The notes: generated by a model from the sequence alone, not told the origin. A DNA stretch of 64,000 nucleotides from Bacillus sp. EB01 (GCF_000613125.1 NZ_HG964497.1:4238826-4302825), one strand, 5' to 3'; counted from the first letter of the stretch, positions 25,466 through 35,512 are shown. A program made the numbers and translations.

Positions 25466-26566
25466 TTAGTTGATTTTCACTTGATATTCGGGATTATTTT
25501 TGTTTTTCATATAAAACCCTGCCATTGCCTCTAGTCCTTCCCTGAAATCTGGACATGAAATACCGGACCCTTCTAAGTCTTCACTCGCTTGCGAGCAGTC
25601 AAAACGTCCCTTCCAGGTGAAATAATCCAAAGCCTCTTTCTCTACACCCAACATTCGCCGAACAGCTGAAACTGAAAGGCTAACCCTCGCCATGCTAAGT
25701 GGAAGTGTTCCCGTTGGAGTCTTATCAATAAGTTGCTTCATAATCATTTCGTAAATTTCCGAAACTGTATACGGCGATGGGTCAGTGAGGTGATAGGTTT
25801 TTCCAGCACCTTTGTCAAGGAAAGAAAGGTAAGCCGTCGCTGAAATAATATAATCAATGGGTACAAGGTTGATTATGGCATCGCTGTTGCCCAGACGAGG
25901 GATAATTGGCAGAAAACGTAGACGCTCAAGGAAATTCATAATAAAATAGGGGCCGTCAAATTTAATGGTTTCTCCGGTTTTTGAGTGCCCTTTTACAATA
26001 CCAGGCCGGATAATCGTAGTAGGGATATCTTTTTTTAACTCTTCCACAAGAACTTCCGCTTCATATTTTGTTTCTTCATAAAAATTTTTGAATTCAGCAG
26101 GCCGAATTAGCTCCTTTTCGAGTAATTTTCCTTCTCTTCTGCCAGCCACATAAGCCGTACTGAAATATATATATCGTTTTATATTGTGAAGCGTTTTTAC
26201 CCAAACATTCACATTGGCTGTCCCCTCAACATTTACCTTCCGGGCGATATCTTCTGGAACAGCCAAATCATAAATGGCTGCCAGATGAAAAACATGAGTA
26301 ATAGTTTGTTTAAGTTCTTCAGTCTCCCCCTGCTTGATTCCAAGTCCTGGTTTCGTGATATCTCCTTCTATTATCCTGAATTTCTCCTTACTTCGGACTG
26401 TATCCCGTGCAATTTTGCTGACTTCCTCCTTTGCCTTGCGTTTCATTGCGGGCTGTACAAGCACATAAACCATACCCGCTTCAGGCCTTTTTTGTAAAAT
26501 CTCTCTTATTAGCTGATTACAAATGAATCCTGGAAACCCTGTAAATAAGTAGTTCTCCCCCATCAT
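25466..26566 (-). CDS. SDR-family reductase of the NAD_binding_4 (acyl-thioester reductase-like) type
   Basis: A 366-residue Rossmann-fold protein with the cofactor loop FTGFPGFI at residues 8-15, VFHLAAIYDL near 93, a probable Ser-Tyr-Lys active site (YFSTAYVAG and YEETKYEAE) and an extended C-terminal substrate domain. This pattern is that of extended SDRs related to male-sterility/fatty acyl-CoA reductase domains and carboxylic acid reductases. A free-standing enzyme of this kind may reduce an acyl thioester or a sugar nucleotide; the substrate is unknown. The start ATG follows GGAAGCGAGATGGA. It is monocistronic. Confidence 0.75.
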   Translation of the reverse strand: MMGENYLFTGFPGFICNQLIREILQKRPEAGMVYVLVQPAMKRKAKEEVSKIARDTVRSKEKFRIIEGDITKPGLGIKQGETEELKQTITHVFHLAAIYDLAVPEDIARKVNVEGTANVNVWVKTLHNIKRYIYFSTAYVAGRREGKLLEKELIRPAEFKNFYEETKYEAEVLVEELKKDIPTTIIRPGIVKGHSKTGETIKFDGPYFIMNFLERLRFLPIIPRLGNSDAIINLVPIDYIISATAYLSFLDKGAGKTYHLTDPSPYTVSEIYEMIMKQLIDKTPTGTLPLSMARVSLSVSAVRRMLGVEKEALDYFTWKGRFDCSQASEDLEGSGISCPDFREGLEAMAGFYMKNKNNPEYQVKIN

Positions 26567-26859
26567 TCCATCTCGCTTCCTATATAGATTATATTTCTAC
26601 TGTAAAAGAGGTCTCTCAAGGGTGTCAAACTAGGGGAGTGAATTTTCTGAAATTATAACTTAATAACAGAAACTCCGATTTAGCCACAAGGCATTATGCT
26701 CCTCACGCCCCCTCTATAATGCTTCGAGTATTGGAATGGCAAGATTATGTGGCCGTTGTTGAACTAGACCAACCTTGATAAAAGGACTTTCCAAAGTAGC
26801 AAAACCCAGTTTTTAAAATGAGACTGTGTTAAAGGATAATGTTGTTCTTTATCAGAGTT

Positions 26860-26985
26860 GATTGTAGCGGAAGGCGCGAAGACTCCTACGGGAGAAAAGG
26901 TCAGTGGGAGACCCCGCAGGCGCTCGCGCCGAGGAGGCTCCCAGGCCGCCCGTGGAAAGCGAAGCGCCTGGAGCGGAAATCAACA
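26860..26985. repeat. 126-bp structured repeat, copy 1
   Basis: Starts GATTGTAGCGGAAGGCGCGA and ends GCGCCTGGAGCGGAAATCAA. The second copy is at 41663-41788. Ends pair (AGGCGC with GCGCCT), and an internal CTCC-TACG-GGAG hairpin is present. The element resembles, from memory, a repeat found between genes across Bacillaceae. It lies in the 487-base gap between prfC and the SDR gene, of which the rest (26567-26859) is AT-rich with no recognisable feature beyond the SDR promoter region. Confidence 0.8.
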
Positions 26986-27005
26986 GTTCTGTTTAACACA
27001 GCCTA

Positions 27006-27041
27006 AAATAAAAATAAACCGATGGGAATTCCCACCGGCTT
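27006..27041 (-). terminator. Terminator of prfC
   Basis: On the minus strand AAGCCGGTGGGAATTCCCATCGGTTT is followed by ATTTTTATTTT; it begins 13 bases after the prfC stop. Confidence 0.82.
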
Positions 27042-27053
27042 ACATAATTAACA

Positions 27054-28634
27054 TTATTGTTGCATATCCATCGGATTATAAAGCTTTACGCCCGGATTTT
27101 TATCCTGGAACCATCTAAGAGCAAACTCATTCTCGAATAGAAATGCATACTTTCCAAACCTATCCTTCACTAACAAGCTGCGTGAATTTGAAAGTTTTTC
27201 GTCGACTGTTTCTCCTTCAACCCACCTGGCTACCTTTGATCCCTGGCGTTCCATTATTACATCCGAATTGTACTCGTTCTTCATCCTGTGTTCGAAAACC
27301 TCGAACTGAAGCTGGCCTACGGCACCCAACAGATAATCCTCAGTTGCAACGGTTTTGAAGAGCTGAATCGCACCTTCCTGAACGAGCTGTTCAATTCCTT
27401 TATAGAAGGATTTTTGTTTCATCACGTTCTTTGCAGAAACACGGACGAACAATTCAGGTGTGAACTGCGGCAGGCGCTCAAACTGGAATTGATCCTTGCC
27501 AGTCGTAATTGTGTCTCCAATTTGATAAGTTCCTGTATCATAAAGGCCAATAATGTCACCACTTACAGCCTCTTCGACCGTACTCCGTTCCTCCGCCATA
27601 AATGACGTAGATTGTGATAGTTTAATTTGCTTGCCAAGACGAGGGACATTCACACTCATTCCTCGTTCGAATTTGCCAGAGCAGACACGAACAAATGCAA
27701 TTCGGTCACGGTGTGCCGGATTCATGTTAGCCTGAATTTTAAAAATAAATCCTGAAAAATTTTCAGAAAGCGGGTCAACTTCACCCGCCGATGAGTTACG
27801 TGGTACTGGAGGCGGCGCAAACTGCAAATAAGACTCTAGGAATGTCTGAACCCCAAAGTTGGTCAAGGCACTGCCGAAGAAAACAGGAATTAAATTACCT
27901 GATTCAATCCGCTCGGGTGAAAATTCATTTCCAGCCTCGTTTAGAAGCAATACTTCCTCGAGCGTCTGATCATAAAGACCCGTTGTCTTAATTTGGTGAT
28001 CACCATCAATTTCGCCTTCCTCATTAAGAGGAATAAAGCGCTGTTCTTCGCCAACCCTGAACTGCTCAATCCGGTTATTGTATCTGTCGTAAATCCCAAG
28101 AAACTCTTTGCCCATACCAATTGGCCAATTCATTGGATAAGATTCAATACCGAGCACTTCTTCAAGTTCAGCCAAGAGCTCTAACGGTGATTTACCCTGG
28201 CGGTCCAATTTATTGATAAAGGTGAAAATTGGTATTCCGCGCATCCGGCAAACCTTAAAAAGTTTCAAGGTTTGTTCCTCGATTCCCTTTGCCGAATCAA
28301 TTATCATAACAGCACTATCGACCGCCATAAGCGTTCGGTAAGTATCCTCACTAAAATCCTGGTGTCCAGGAGTATCCAGGATATTAACCCTGAACCCGTC
28401 GTAATCGAACTGCATGACACTTGAGGTTACCGAGATTCCGCGCTGCTTCTCAATTTCCATCCAGTCACTCGTAGCAAATTTGCCAGTCTTTTTAGCTTTT
28501 ACAGTTCCCGCATCCCGAATTGCTCCGCCAAATAAGAGAAGTTTTTCGGTAAGGGTTGTCTTCCCGGCATCCGGGTGTGAAATAATTGCAAAAGTCCGTC
28601 TTGACAGGACTTCTTCTTTAAAATTCGTACTCAT
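27054..28634 (-). CDS. prfC: Peptide chain release factor 3 (RF3)
   Basis: A 526-residue translational GTPase. GTP-binding motifs are HPDAGKTT (G1, about residue 21), RGISVTSS (G2), DTPGHQD (G3) and NKLD (G4), and the RF3 C-terminal domain with FNPMDM-like ending is present. RF3 recycles RF1 and RF2 from the ribosome after peptide release. The length matches the family. The ATG has GTGAGGAAG upstream. Strongly conserved, ordinary gene. Confidence 0.95.
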   Translation of the reverse strand: MSTNFKEEVLSRRTFAIISHPDAGKTTLTEKLLLFGGAIRDAGTVKAKKTGKFATSDWMEIEKQRGISVTSSVMQFDYDGFRVNILDTPGHQDFSEDTYRTLMAVDSAVMIIDSAKGIEEQTLKLFKVCRMRGIPIFTFINKLDRQGKSPLELLAELEEVLGIESYPMNWPIGMGKEFLGIYDRYNNRIEQFRVGEEQRFIPLNEEGEIDGDHQIKTTGLYDQTLEEVLLLNEAGNEFSPERIESGNLIPVFFGSALTNFGVQTFLESYLQFAPPPVPRNSSAGEVDPLSENFSGFIFKIQANMNPAHRDRIAFVRVCSGKFERGMSVNVPRLGKQIKLSQSTSFMAEERSTVEEAVSGDIIGLYDTGTYQIGDTITTGKDQFQFERLPQFTPELFVRVSAKNVMKQKSFYKGIEQLVQEGAIQLFKTVATEDYLLGAVGQLQFEVFEHRMKNEYNSDVIMERQGSKVARWVEGETVDEKLSNSRSLLVKDRFGKYAFLFENEFALRWFQDKNPGVKLYNPMDMQQ

Positions 28635-29038
28635 TTTTTACTTCCTCACTTCTAACATTAAATGGTTAATCCATAACTTTAATCATATCCCGTACAAGTA
28701 AATTGCGCAAGCGGTCCTTCTTTCACTTTCCCTTTACCCCTATTGTCTTGCACTGTATAAAGCTTACTGCAAATAACTTTTGTCTAGAATGTGTCCAAAT
28801 CCTTGAATGAAAAATAAATTTTTACATCGGAATTTTTTTAGAAAATAGCATGTCAAAAGTCCTGAAAAGGCTTGATTTTGTTTGTTTTACCCAGGTAAAT
28901 CGATTCAATAATTCACTAGTTGTTCACTCCTCCAAAGCTATTTTTCCTGCAATTACCAATGGTGATAATTCAGAATTCCTATTTATTACAAATGGTATTT
29001 TCATATAATAGAGTTACAGAGTAAAGGAGATGAGCATA
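28635..29038. other. Divergent intergenic region between prfC and the FtsH-like gene
   Basis: About 400 AT-rich bases with no open reading frame. It must hold the promoters of both flanking genes. TATAAT at 29004-29009 is placed correctly for a -10 of the FtsH-like gene, but no good -35 is visible. ACTAGT occurs once. No repeat or RNA structure stands out. Confidence 0.4.
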
Positions 29039-30769
29039 GTGGATATGAGTAAAAAGGCAATCAATAAATTCATACCGCTGATTACAGCTGTTTTGTTAGT
29101 AGCCGCGGGTTTTATATGGTATATACAATCAACAACCAAAGCAACTTCGATTCCCTTTTCTTCAATGGAGAGTAAAATTGCTGCAGAAAATGGCAAGAAG
29201 GTCAGTCTAGAGGAACAGTCAAATGGTAGCCTAACACTAACAACAAGCGAGGGGAAATTCGTGACTAAAGTGCCTCCAAACAGCGAGATGGCAAACGATC
29301 TTGTTTCTAAGTACAATGTGGATTATTCCTATAGCTCCAATAGCAAATATGGCAAATGGATCCTGGGAGGCGTTATCGTTTCCCTGGCAGCTGCCGCTTT
29401 TGCAGTCCAAAAGAAAAGCGGAAATGGCCTTGGTGTTACAAATACGATGAAAAATAGCCTTTCCAAAGCTCGTCCACTGCCTGAAATCACTCTTCAAGAT
29501 GTCGGCGGACTTGGAAATGAAATGAAAGAAGAAATTCTCCAGACTCTTTCAATTATTAAGGAACCTGAACGATCATCCAAACTTGGGGTTAAGCCTCCAA
29601 AAGGAATTCTTCTTTACGGACCTCCTGGAACAGGTAAAACACTGTTGGCACAGGCAATGGCAAAAGAACTTGGCGCTTCCTACTTTTCAACAAGCGGTTC
29701 GGCCTTTAATGAATTGTTCGTCGGCGTTGGGGCTTCACGGGTAAGAAGCTTGTTCCAAAATGCCCGCAAACAAACACCTGCAGTCATCTTCATTGATGAA
29801 GTCGACGCACTTGCAGGAAAGCGGAAAGCACTTGGCGGTGAAGAATCCGAAAAAACACTTACAGAATTGCTTGTCCAGCTTGACGGTGGACATTCAAATG
29901 AAGGAATCCTGTTTGTCGCAGCTACAAATAGGAAGGATATGCTTGATGATGCGTTCCTCCGACCGGGCAGGATTGATTTTTCCTTCCAGGTTCCTCTTCC
30001 AGATACAAAGGGCCGCAGGGAAATCATTGATATTCATACAAAAGGTAAAGTGATGGCGGACGACGTTAAATCCTCACTTGATGACCTCGCAGAAAGCACA
30101 TCCGGATTCTCTGGCGCAGATTTGAGCATGCTTTTTGAAACAGCCAGCAGACGCGCGATCAGAAACGGTAAGGATATGATTTCTAAAAAAGATCTCGATT
30201 ATGCACTTGATCGCACAATCCTTGGCAGTACATCCAGGGAATTGCAAGATGCAGACACTAAGCGCAGAGTTGCAATCCATGAGGCAGGCCATGCCATTGT
30301 AGCCGCAGTTACAAAACCAGGCTCAGTCCGGAAGGCGACCATAATCCCTCGAGGTGAGGCATTGGGTTATGTCGCTCCAATCCCTAAAGAATTGCATCTA
30401 TCCACAACCAGCGACCTGCTTGACCGGATTGCGATGATTCTTGCTGGTGGAGTTGCAGAGAGAATGTATCTTGGGGAACACAGTATCGGAGTATCCGGTG
30501 ATGTCCAGCAGGCAAAGAATATCATTGAACAAATGGTTGAAACTGGAATGCTGCAGGATGGCTTCACTCTAACTTTTGTTAAGGCAGAGAAAGAAACGAA
30601 AATGCAGGAGCTCTTCCAAAGAGGTCTTGAAATGTCACAGTCCATTATCAGCGCACATTCAGAAGCATATGAGCAATTGGTAGAGGCTTTGTTGAAAAAA
30701 GAAACACTCGAAGGTTCTGAAGTAGATGCAATTATTGTAGCAGAAAGCAAAGATGCTGTTTTAGCTTAA
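29039..30769 (+). CDS. FtsH-like membrane AAA+ metalloprotease (short paralogue)
   Basis: The protein has two membrane segments (about 10-28 and 104-122) around a short outer domain, an AAA+ module with Walker A GPPGTGKT, pore motif FVGVGASRVR and Walker B VIFIDEVDAL, then an M41 peptidase domain with zinc motif HEAGHAIVAA and a likely third ligand Asp in SGDVQQAKN. FtsH-type proteases extract and degrade membrane and regulatory proteins. At about 576 residues it is shorter than the main FtsH (about 640), so it is probably a second, specialised copy. GTG 29039 is preferred: AAAGGAG lies 9 bases upstream, whereas ATG 29030 abuts it. Confidence 0.85.
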   Translation: MDMSKKAINKFIPLITAVLLVAAGFIWYIQSTTKATSIPFSSMESKIAAENGKKVSLEEQSNGSLTLTTSEGKFVTKVPPNSEMANDLVSKYNVDYSYSSNSKYGKWILGGVIVSLAAAAFAVQKKSGNGLGVTNTMKNSLSKARPLPEITLQDVGGLGNEMKEEILQTLSIIKEPERSSKLGVKPPKGILLYGPPGTGKTLLAQAMAKELGASYFSTSGSAFNELFVGVGASRVRSLFQNARKQTPAVIFIDEVDALAGKRKALGGEESEKTLTELLVQLDGGHSNEGILFVAATNRKDMLDDAFLRPGRIDFSFQVPLPDTKGRREIIDIHTKGKVMADDVKSSLDDLAESTSGFSGADLSMLFETASRRAIRNGKDMISKKDLDYALDRTILGSTSRELQDADTKRRVAIHEAGHAIVAAVTKPGSVRKATIIPRGEALGYVAPIPKELHLSTTSDLLDRIAMILAGGVAERMYLGEHSIGVSGDVQQAKNIIEQMVETGMLQDGFTLTFVKAEKETKMQELFQRGLEMSQSIISAHSEAYEQLVEALLKKETLEGSEVDAIIVAESKDAVLA

Positions 30770-30788
30770 TTTATAAAGACCATGTTTT

Positions 30789-30812
30789 AGCCGGTTCCTA
30801 GTGGAGCCGGCT
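30789..30812 (+). terminator. Hairpin terminator after the FtsH-like gene
   Basis: AGCCGGTTCC-TAGT-GGAGCCGGCT stem about 20 bases after the stop; the following ATTTGTAATT is only moderately T-rich. Confidence 0.65.
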
Positions 30813-30909
30813 ATTTGTAATTGCATTCCTGCAATATACAAGTTTAAATTAACAGAAGGAGTGGAAAATTACCTAAAGCAGTAGTTTTTTAGGAAAGAGG
30901 GGAAACCGA

Positions 30910-31341
30910 ATGGATAACAAGTTTGAAAGTGAACAGAAAAAGTATGAAGGACGAGCCCAAAAGTACATTGACAACCCAAAGGAAACAGAGTCCCTTTTAA
31001 AAAAGGCATTTGGAAAAGCTGAAAGCAATAAAGGCTCTCTCGGTGAAGCATGGAATAAGCTTCAACTTCTGTTCGAAATGGTTCGGTCCTGGTCAAAAGG
31101 AGAATACAAGAACGTATCACGAGGAACCATTCTTGCGGTCATCGGTGCGATTATTTATTTCGTTTCTCCGATTGATCTTGTACCCGATTTTATCGTCGGT
31201 TTAGGGATTCTTGATGACGCAGCTATCATTGCCTTCACTTGGAAAAAGCTGACCAAGGAAATCGAAGAATTTAGCGTTTGGAAAAATACAATTGAGGCAT
31301 CTGGAATTGAGACTTCCGATTATGAAAGACCTCTTGTATAA
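30910..31341 (+). CDS. YkvA-family protein (DUF1232)
   Basis: A 143-residue protein whose C-terminal half carries the DUF1232 signature AIIYFVSPIDLVPDFIVGLG followed by LDDAAIIAFTWKKL. The family is small and membrane-associated with unknown function. The first half (about 1-60) is charged and helical. AGAGGGGAAACCGA precedes the ATG. No operon partner. Confidence 0.82.
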   Translation: MDNKFESEQKKYEGRAQKYIDNPKETESLLKKAFGKAESNKGSLGEAWNKLQLLFEMVRSWSKGEYKNVSRGTILAVIGAIIYFVSPIDLVPDFIVGLGILDDAAIIAFTWKKLTKEIEEFSVWKNTIEASGIETSDYERPLV

Positions 31342-31400
31342 GGATGTCTCTGTGGTGTATGTTTCATGATAGGTGCAGCTTTGAGCTATCTTTATATTGT

Positions 31401-31430
31401 GACCGGGCATAAAGTAAGCCCGGTCTTTTC
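31401..31430 (+). terminator. Terminator of the YkvA-like gene
   Basis: GACCGGGC-ATAAAGTAA-GCCCGGTC followed by TTTTC and more T. Confidence 0.8.
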
Positions 31431-31451
31431 ATTTTTTATGTGAGAACATAA

Positions 31452-31481
31452 AAAAAACCTTATCCATTTTTCAGGATAAGG
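31452..31481 (-). terminator. Terminator of the SleB-like hydrolase gene
   Basis: On the minus strand CCTTATCC-TGAAAAAT-GGATAAGG is followed by seven T; it lies about 28 bases after the stop. Confidence 0.8.
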
Positions 31482-31508
31482 GAATATAAATCATTCAAAA
31501 ACGTTTGT

Positions 31509-32057
31509 CTAGATTGAAAAGTTGTGCTCACCAATCTTTTCAATGACAGGACGTGTGCGAATCCAGGTGTCTGTAGCAATTTCAGGATTATAGAAAAACA
31601 ACGCTTCCGTTACTTTTTCATCGGGAGCAAGAGCCTCTTCAACAGCTTCTTTTGCTTCATTCCCAGCAGGTTTGTTAATTTCCCCATTCGCAACTGGATC
31701 AAATTGCCGTTTTTGATAAATTACTTCTTTTACGGTGTCCGGAAACTGCCCATCCTCAACTCTGTTTAAAACTACCTCAGCAACAGCGACCTTCCCTTTA
31801 AAAGGTTCTCCCTTTGCCTCTGCATGGACAAGCCTCGCTAACAGTTCTTTCTCTTCCTTTGTTAATTGAGGACCATCTTCTTTTGGTTGATTTTTTATCG
31901 GTGTATCCTTTTGAACTATATTAATTTTTCTCTCTTTTGCCGGTTCAAATGTGCTGCCATTTTTTTCTTGAGTTATGGATTTTGCTGAAAGCGATCCAGG
32001 GATGGCAAGCATGAGCAACATGGCCGGCATAAGAAGCAATGACGCAGGTTTCTGCAT
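31509..32057 (-). CDS. Secreted SleB/CwlJ-type cell-wall hydrolase (YkvT-like)
   Basis: A 182-residue protein with a signal peptide (MQKPASLLLMPAMLLMLAIP) and a C-terminal Hydrolase_2 domain (about 70-182) with LARLVHAEAKGEPFKGKVAV, whose glutamate is the expected catalytic acid, and AEVVLNRVEDGQFP. Enzymes of this family are lytic transglycosylases active on spore cortex or peptidoglycan. No N-terminal peptidoglycan-binding repeat is present, unlike SleB, so it resembles YkvT/CwlJ more closely. I prefer ATG 32057, which has GGAGGAG 6 bases upstream. Confidence 0.82.
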   Translation of the reverse strand: MQKPASLLLMPAMLLMLAIPGSLSAKSITQEKNGSTFEPAKERKINIVQKDTPIKNQPKEDGPQLTKEEKELLARLVHAEAKGEPFKGKVAVAEVVLNRVEDGQFPDTVKEVIYQKRQFDPVANGEINKPAGNEAKEAVEEALAPDEKVTEALFFYNPEIATDTWIRTRPVIEKIGEHNFSI

Positions 32058-32188
32058 TCTCATCTCCTCCAATTCCCTTTTTTTCAGTTCTTAACTAGGC
32101 TAACATGAATAGGAGTAGAAAATCACTCACAAAAACCTTCCATGGAAAGTGTGGGAGTTCTTACCATACTTTTGCTTTCAATAAATGA

Positions 32189-32208
32189 AACCCGGCAGCT
32201 GCCGGGTT
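32189..32208 (-). terminator. Palindromic terminator of the sugar ABC operon
   Basis: AACCCGGCAGCTGCCGGGTT is a perfect 20-bp palindrome 12 bases after the last permease stop. The downstream minus-strand sequence TCATTTATTG is only moderately T-rich. Confidence 0.65.
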
Positions 32209-32220
32209 CCAACCCTAAAA

Positions 32221-33090
32221 TCAACCCTTTGTTCCTGATGAGATATTCGATCCCTCAATAAAATAGCGCTGAAACAGGAAGAATATCAATACAATCGGTA
32301 ACAATACCATGACGGACATTGCCATCAAATAATGCCACTGTGTCTGGACAGTGCCTTTAAAGGTTTGCAAGCCAATTTGCAATGTATATAGCCTTTCATC
32401 ATTAATATAAAGCAGCGGTCCCAATAAATCATTCCATGCTCCAGTAAAGTTAAAGATGGCGACGGTCATTAACGCTGGCTTAGTCAGAGGCACCATGATG
32501 TGCCACCAAATCTGCAGGTGGTTCGCCCCATCCAGTATTGCAGCTTCAATAAGCGAATTTGGAATGGTCATCATAAACTGCCGGAGCAAAAAAATGAAAA
32601 ATGCACTGCCAAGGAATGCTGGTACGATTAAAGGCAAGTACGTATTCAACCATCCGAGCTTGGAGAAGAGGATATACTGAGGAACCATTGTCACAAACCC
32701 CGGAATCAGCATTGTCGATAGGACGATGACAAACAATGCATTGCGCCCTTTAAAACGAATTTTAGCAAACGCATACGCAACAAGGGAATTAACAAGTACT
32801 GCTCCAATCGTCCCGACCACAGCTATAAACATCGTATTCATAGCCCAGCGTGTAAACGGTGCTGTTTTCCAGGCATCAACATAATTTTCAAAATGAAATT
32901 CGTTTGGAATGAACGTTGGCGGGTATTGGGCTATTTCAGCTGGAGATTTTAATGATGTCGATACCATCCACCATAACGGTAAAAGAAGGACAATGCTTCC
33001 AGCAATCAGAATAAGCGTAATAGTCCAGGATTTAAGGTTCCGTTTGAATTTTCGTGTTTCATAAAACTTCGGGGCAGTATACTCACTCAT
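32221..33090 (-). CDS. Carbohydrate ABC transporter permease (MalG-type)
   Basis: A 289-residue inner-membrane permease with six predicted membrane segments and the EAA loop EAAILDGANHLQIWWHIMVP, which docks the ATPase. It is the third gene of a binding protein-permease-permease operon and overlaps the preceding permease by four bases. The sugar is unknown; likely an oligosaccharide by family (CUT1). Confidence 0.88.
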   Translation of the reverse strand: MSEYTAPKFYETRKFKRNLKSWTITLILIAGSIVLLLPLWWMVSTSLKSPAEIAQYPPTFIPNEFHFENYVDAWKTAPFTRWAMNTMFIAVVGTIGAVLVNSLVAYAFAKIRFKGRNALFVIVLSTMLIPGFVTMVPQYILFSKLGWLNTYLPLIVPAFLGSAFFIFLLRQFMMTIPNSLIEAAILDGANHLQIWWHIMVPLTKPALMTVAIFNFTGAWNDLLGPLLYINDERLYTLQIGLQTFKGTVQTQWHYLMAMSVMVLLPIVLIFFLFQRYFIEGSNISSGTKG

Positions 33091-34106
33091 TTATTATCTC
33101 CCCCTTCATAATAAACCCACCGTTTTCCGATTTTCATGTTTAAGACAGTCAAAACCATCACGATGATAAACAAAAGCCATGCCATGGCCGATGCATACCC
33201 CATATCAAACAATTCAAATGCATTGTTCCACATATGAAGATTGTAGAATAACAGTGAGTTTGCAGGTCTTCCGCTGCCTTCTTCACTCATGACATAGGCT
33301 TCCTGGAATATTTGGAATGCTCCTATTGTACTAGTAATCACATCGAAAAAGATGATAGGGGAAATCATAGGAAGGGTAATATTGTAGAACTTCTGTAAGC
33401 CCGTTGCCCCTTCTATATCTGCTGCTTCGTACATTTCTTTTGAAACTCCCTGGAGACTTGCGAGATATAAGAGCATACCGCCGCCTACACTCCACAGTTT
33501 CATCAAGATTAATCCGGGCTTTGTCCACTCCGGATCAAATAGCCAGGCGGGACCATCGATACCAAACCAGCCAAGGAATGTATTGACAAGGCCTGTTGAA
33601 GGGCTAAGCAGCTGCATCCATAAGAAATAAACCGCCACACCCGAAAGTATTGCCGGAAGATAATAAATCGTCCTGAATATTTTCATTCCGAGTATCTTTT
33701 GGTTTAACAACAATGCAATCAAAATTGCTCCAACAGTCGTAAGCGGCACTGAAAAAACAACATAATAGAGAGTATTCCATAGCGATGTCCAAAACAAATT
33801 GTCGATAGTGAACATCCGTACGAAATTATCCATTCCAATAAAATTCATCTTAGATGTAATATTATAATCCGTGAAGCTGGCAGCAAGTGAAAACAGCAAC
33901 GGTCCCGCTGTCAGGCATATAAATCCTATAATCCAGGGACTGATGAACAAATAGCCCCAAATATTTTCTTTAAACTCCCTAGTTATCTTTTTGTTTGGAG
34001 TTTTCATATCCGCAGCTGCGCTTGGAGTTTTACTCTTTTTCGCAGATACGCTGCTTACCACTGACTCTTCCGGGAGTGCCACTTCTGCAGATTGAGCTGA
34101 TTTCAT
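33087..34106 (-). CDS. Carbohydrate ABC transporter permease (MalF-type)
   Basis: A 339-residue protein with a charged, disordered N-terminus of about 45 residues, six to seven membrane segments and EAA loop EAADIEGATGLQKFYNITLP. It pairs with the following permease. Operon order is binding protein, MalF-type, MalG-type. The gap to the binding protein is about 110 bases. GGGGGATCGAA precedes the ATG. Confidence 0.88.
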   Translation of the reverse strand: MKSAQSAEVALPEESVVSSVSAKKSKTPSAAADMKTPNKKITREFKENIWGYLFISPWIIGFICLTAGPLLFSLAASFTDYNITSKMNFIGMDNFVRMFTIDNLFWTSLWNTLYYVVFSVPLTTVGAILIALLLNQKILGMKIFRTIYYLPAILSGVAVYFLWMQLLSPSTGLVNTFLGWFGIDGPAWLFDPEWTKPGLILMKLWSVGGGMLLYLASLQGVSKEMYEAADIEGATGLQKFYNITLPMISPIIFFDVITSTIGAFQIFQEAYVMSEEGSGRPANSLLFYNLHMWNNAFELFDMGYASAMAWLLFIIVMVLTVLNMKIGKRWVYYEGGDNK

Positions 34107-34219
34107 TTCGATCCCCCTTTTTACGTACTATATAAAAGAGAGATGGATGGCATAGCCTTCCTTCCCTCCTTTTAGTTAAATCCAGCTTCAACGCCTAGCG
34201 TGTGCGCCTTTTGTTCTGG

Positions 34220-35512
34220 CTATTTTTTAATTTTCTTTACGTCTTCTTCTGCTTTTTTCAAGGCCTCGGCTGGGCTTAGTTTGCCTGCGAAAACATTATC
34301 GACATGCGGATTAATTCTATTCTGATAGTCAGGATATTCCAGTGGGACAGGGAACATCTGAGTTGTTTCTAGGTTTTTCACTGTCATCTCGTAGACTTCT
34401 TTGCCTTGTCCATCAAGTGATTCTGCTACCGCTTTAGCGGCTTCAATATTAGCAACGTTATCGAAGTTCTTCTCGCCCCAATATTGCTGTGCCTGCTTGC
34501 TTGTCAAATACTTAATGAATTCAGCTGCTTCCTCGGGATTATCGGATCCTTTTGGTATTTCAACAACAAAACCGCCGCCATCCGCCCAATTCTTGCTAGA
34601 TTCATCATAAGCAGGAATTGGCGCAACACCGAACTCCATATCTTTTCCATAATCACGGAGCTGTGTATAGAATGTTCCGACCTCAACCATCATCGCGACT
34701 TTACCGGAAATGAACGGATTTGCTTGCTCGCTTCCAAATTCAGCCTTGAAGGCTTGGACATTCTTTTCGCCATAGTGGTCCTGCCATTTAGTCAGCCATT
34801 CAAGTGCTTCAACCTTCTTTGGCGTATTGATGGCCAATTCTCCATTATCTATAAAACCTCTTCCACCATCAGCACTAACCATCCATGAATTAGCTCCAAT
34901 GTTGCCCCAAAGTGGATAAAAGCCAAATCGATCAAATTTGTTCCCTTTCTTTACATCCAGCTTTTTCGCATATTCTTCAAGCTCTGCCCATGTTGTTGGC
35001 GGCTTATTAGGGTCTAGCCCAGCTTCCTTGAATAATTTTTTATTGTAGAATAAGAGCCTTGTATCTGTATTGAATGGCACAGCATATGGCTTGCCTTTAT
35101 ATTCGACTGTTTCCCAAAGATGCGGATAAAATTGATCCTTGAAGGAGTCATCGAGGTATTTACTCAAGTCTTCTGCTTGTTTATTTTCTGCACGCTGTGC
35201 TACGGAATTGATATCATTGACAACAACATCAGCAGGGTTTCCTGCTGCAACAGAAGCGAGGTTTTTTGTCCAAATGTCACCCCATGGCAAGAACGTATGC
35301 TTCACTTCAATTTTGTCCTGAGATTCATTAAAATCTTTAACTATTTTTTCTATAATCGGTCTGCGCGTTTCTGATCCCCAGAAGGTCCAGAAATCAATAA
35401 CAACTTTGCCATCTTTCGTATTTGCGGAGGTAGAGGCATTATCCCCGCTGCATCCTGCCAGTACCCCTACTAGCAAAAGAACACTTAAAAACAAGTAAAC
35501 TCCCTTTTTCAT
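34220..35512 (-). CDS. Extracellular sugar-binding lipoprotein of the ABC importer
   Basis: A 430-residue solute-binding protein (SBP_bac_1, family 1). The signal peptide MKKGVYLFLSVLLLVGVLAG ends in the lipobox LAGC, so it is a lipoprotein on the outer membrane leaflet face of the cell. WTFWGSETRRPIIEKIVKDF and later AAEFIKYLTSKQAQQYWGEK fit the family. I chose ATG 35512 after AGGAGGGTAATC. No ATPase gene is nearby; such importers in Bacillus commonly share the MsmX ATPase. The ligand is unknown. Confidence 0.88.
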   Translation of the reverse strand: MKKGVYLFLSVLLLVGVLAGCSGDNASTSANTKDGKVVIDFWTFWGSETRRPIIEKIVKDFNESQDKIEVKHTFLPWGDIWTKNLASVAAGNPADVVVNDINSVAQRAENKQAEDLSKYLDDSFKDQFYPHLWETVEYKGKPYAVPFNTDTRLLFYNKKLFKEAGLDPNKPPTTWAELEEYAKKLDVKKGNKFDRFGFYPLWGNIGANSWMVSADGGRGFIDNGELAINTPKKVEALEWLTKWQDHYGEKNVQAFKAEFGSEQANPFISGKVAMMVEVGTFYTQLRDYGKDMEFGVAPIPAYDESSKNWADGGGFVVEIPKGSDNPEEAAEFIKYLTSKQAQQYWGEKNFDNVANIEAAKAVAESLDGQGKEVYEMTVKNLETTQMFPVPLEYPDYQNRINPHVDNVFAGKLSPAEALKKAEEDVKKIKK

